DNA from: DAOTZS01 sp034434335
Lineage (GTDB): Bacteria; Chloroflexota; Anaerolineae; CG2-30-64-16
Direction of reading: 5' to 3'
Length of the DNA stretch: 33,203 bases
Assembly (NCBI GenBank): GCA_034434335.1
Contig: DAOTZS010000256.1
Span: forward strand, 1-33,203
In this document: piece by piece, positions 30,748 through 33,203 of the stretch
Position numbering within the stretch: the stretch's first letter is position 1
How the letters are laid out: every line of letters begins with the position of its first letter
Translations under genes and position numbers: made by a program
The notes under the pieces: generated by a model
What the model saw: the letters and a program-made list of their open reading frames with translations, nothing else
Databases searched by the model: none
What the model was told of the DNA's origin: nothing

Positions 30748-33203
<2,456 letters not shown>

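Overview
The window is a high-G+C, gene-dense stretch of a bacterial chromosome. Several features fit a Chloroflexota lineage (Anaerolineae-like): Tat-exported sugar-binding lipoproteins, a long-form hibernation factor, a DUF2723 membrane glycosyltransferase, an MGDG-synthase-like glycosyltransferase, and many GC-rich palindromes between genes. This assignment is inference from gene content. No rRNA, tRNA or CRISPR array was seen.

Layout. (1) 1-11601, plus strand: a catabolic accessory region. It holds the end of a lactonase-type amidohydrolase, a CUT1 sugar ABC transporter (binding protein and two permeases, no ATPase), three consecutive URO-D superfamily proteins, a class III aminotransferase, a neutral-ceramidase-like hydrolase and a Gfo/Idh/MocA dehydrogenase. 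These probably import and convert an unidentified, possibly amino-substituted, sugar-like compound. Two palindrome-rich, inverted-repeat-bounded elements sit in the gaps at 3936-4127 and 10255-10541. (2) 11612-13294: hpf with its own promoter and terminator, then a LysM/M23 wall hydrolase. (3) 13323-18941, minus strand: OsmC, an MGDG-synthase-like glycosyltransferase, an M20 peptidase, and an overlapping polyprenyl sugar-phosphate transferase/GT4 pair. Upstream lies a relic of an intein C-terminus. (4) 19279-22179, minus strand: cytidine deaminase, a CNNM/CBS/CorC membrane protein and a GlmU-like protein lacking most of its acetyltransferase domain. (5) 22352-24385 minus and 24584-26240 plus: a DUF2723 glycosyltransferase divergent from a class I glutamine amidotransferase followed by murI, with a strong promoter for each direction. 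(6) 26408-30454, minus strand: an AlbA_2/HATPase regulator-like protein and gyrA. (7) 30748 to the end, plus strand: a very G+C-rich STAND-type NTPase with 46-residue TPR repeats, cut by the window edge.

The most unusual items are the three URO-D-like paralogues lacking both HemE and MtaA signatures, the two related-looking non-autonomous elements, the orphan intein splice block, the shortened GlmU, and the partial STAND/TPR protein with an unrecognised N-terminal domain. All coordinates, motif positions and repeat matches were read by eye. Family assignments rest on recognised motifs, not on database searches.
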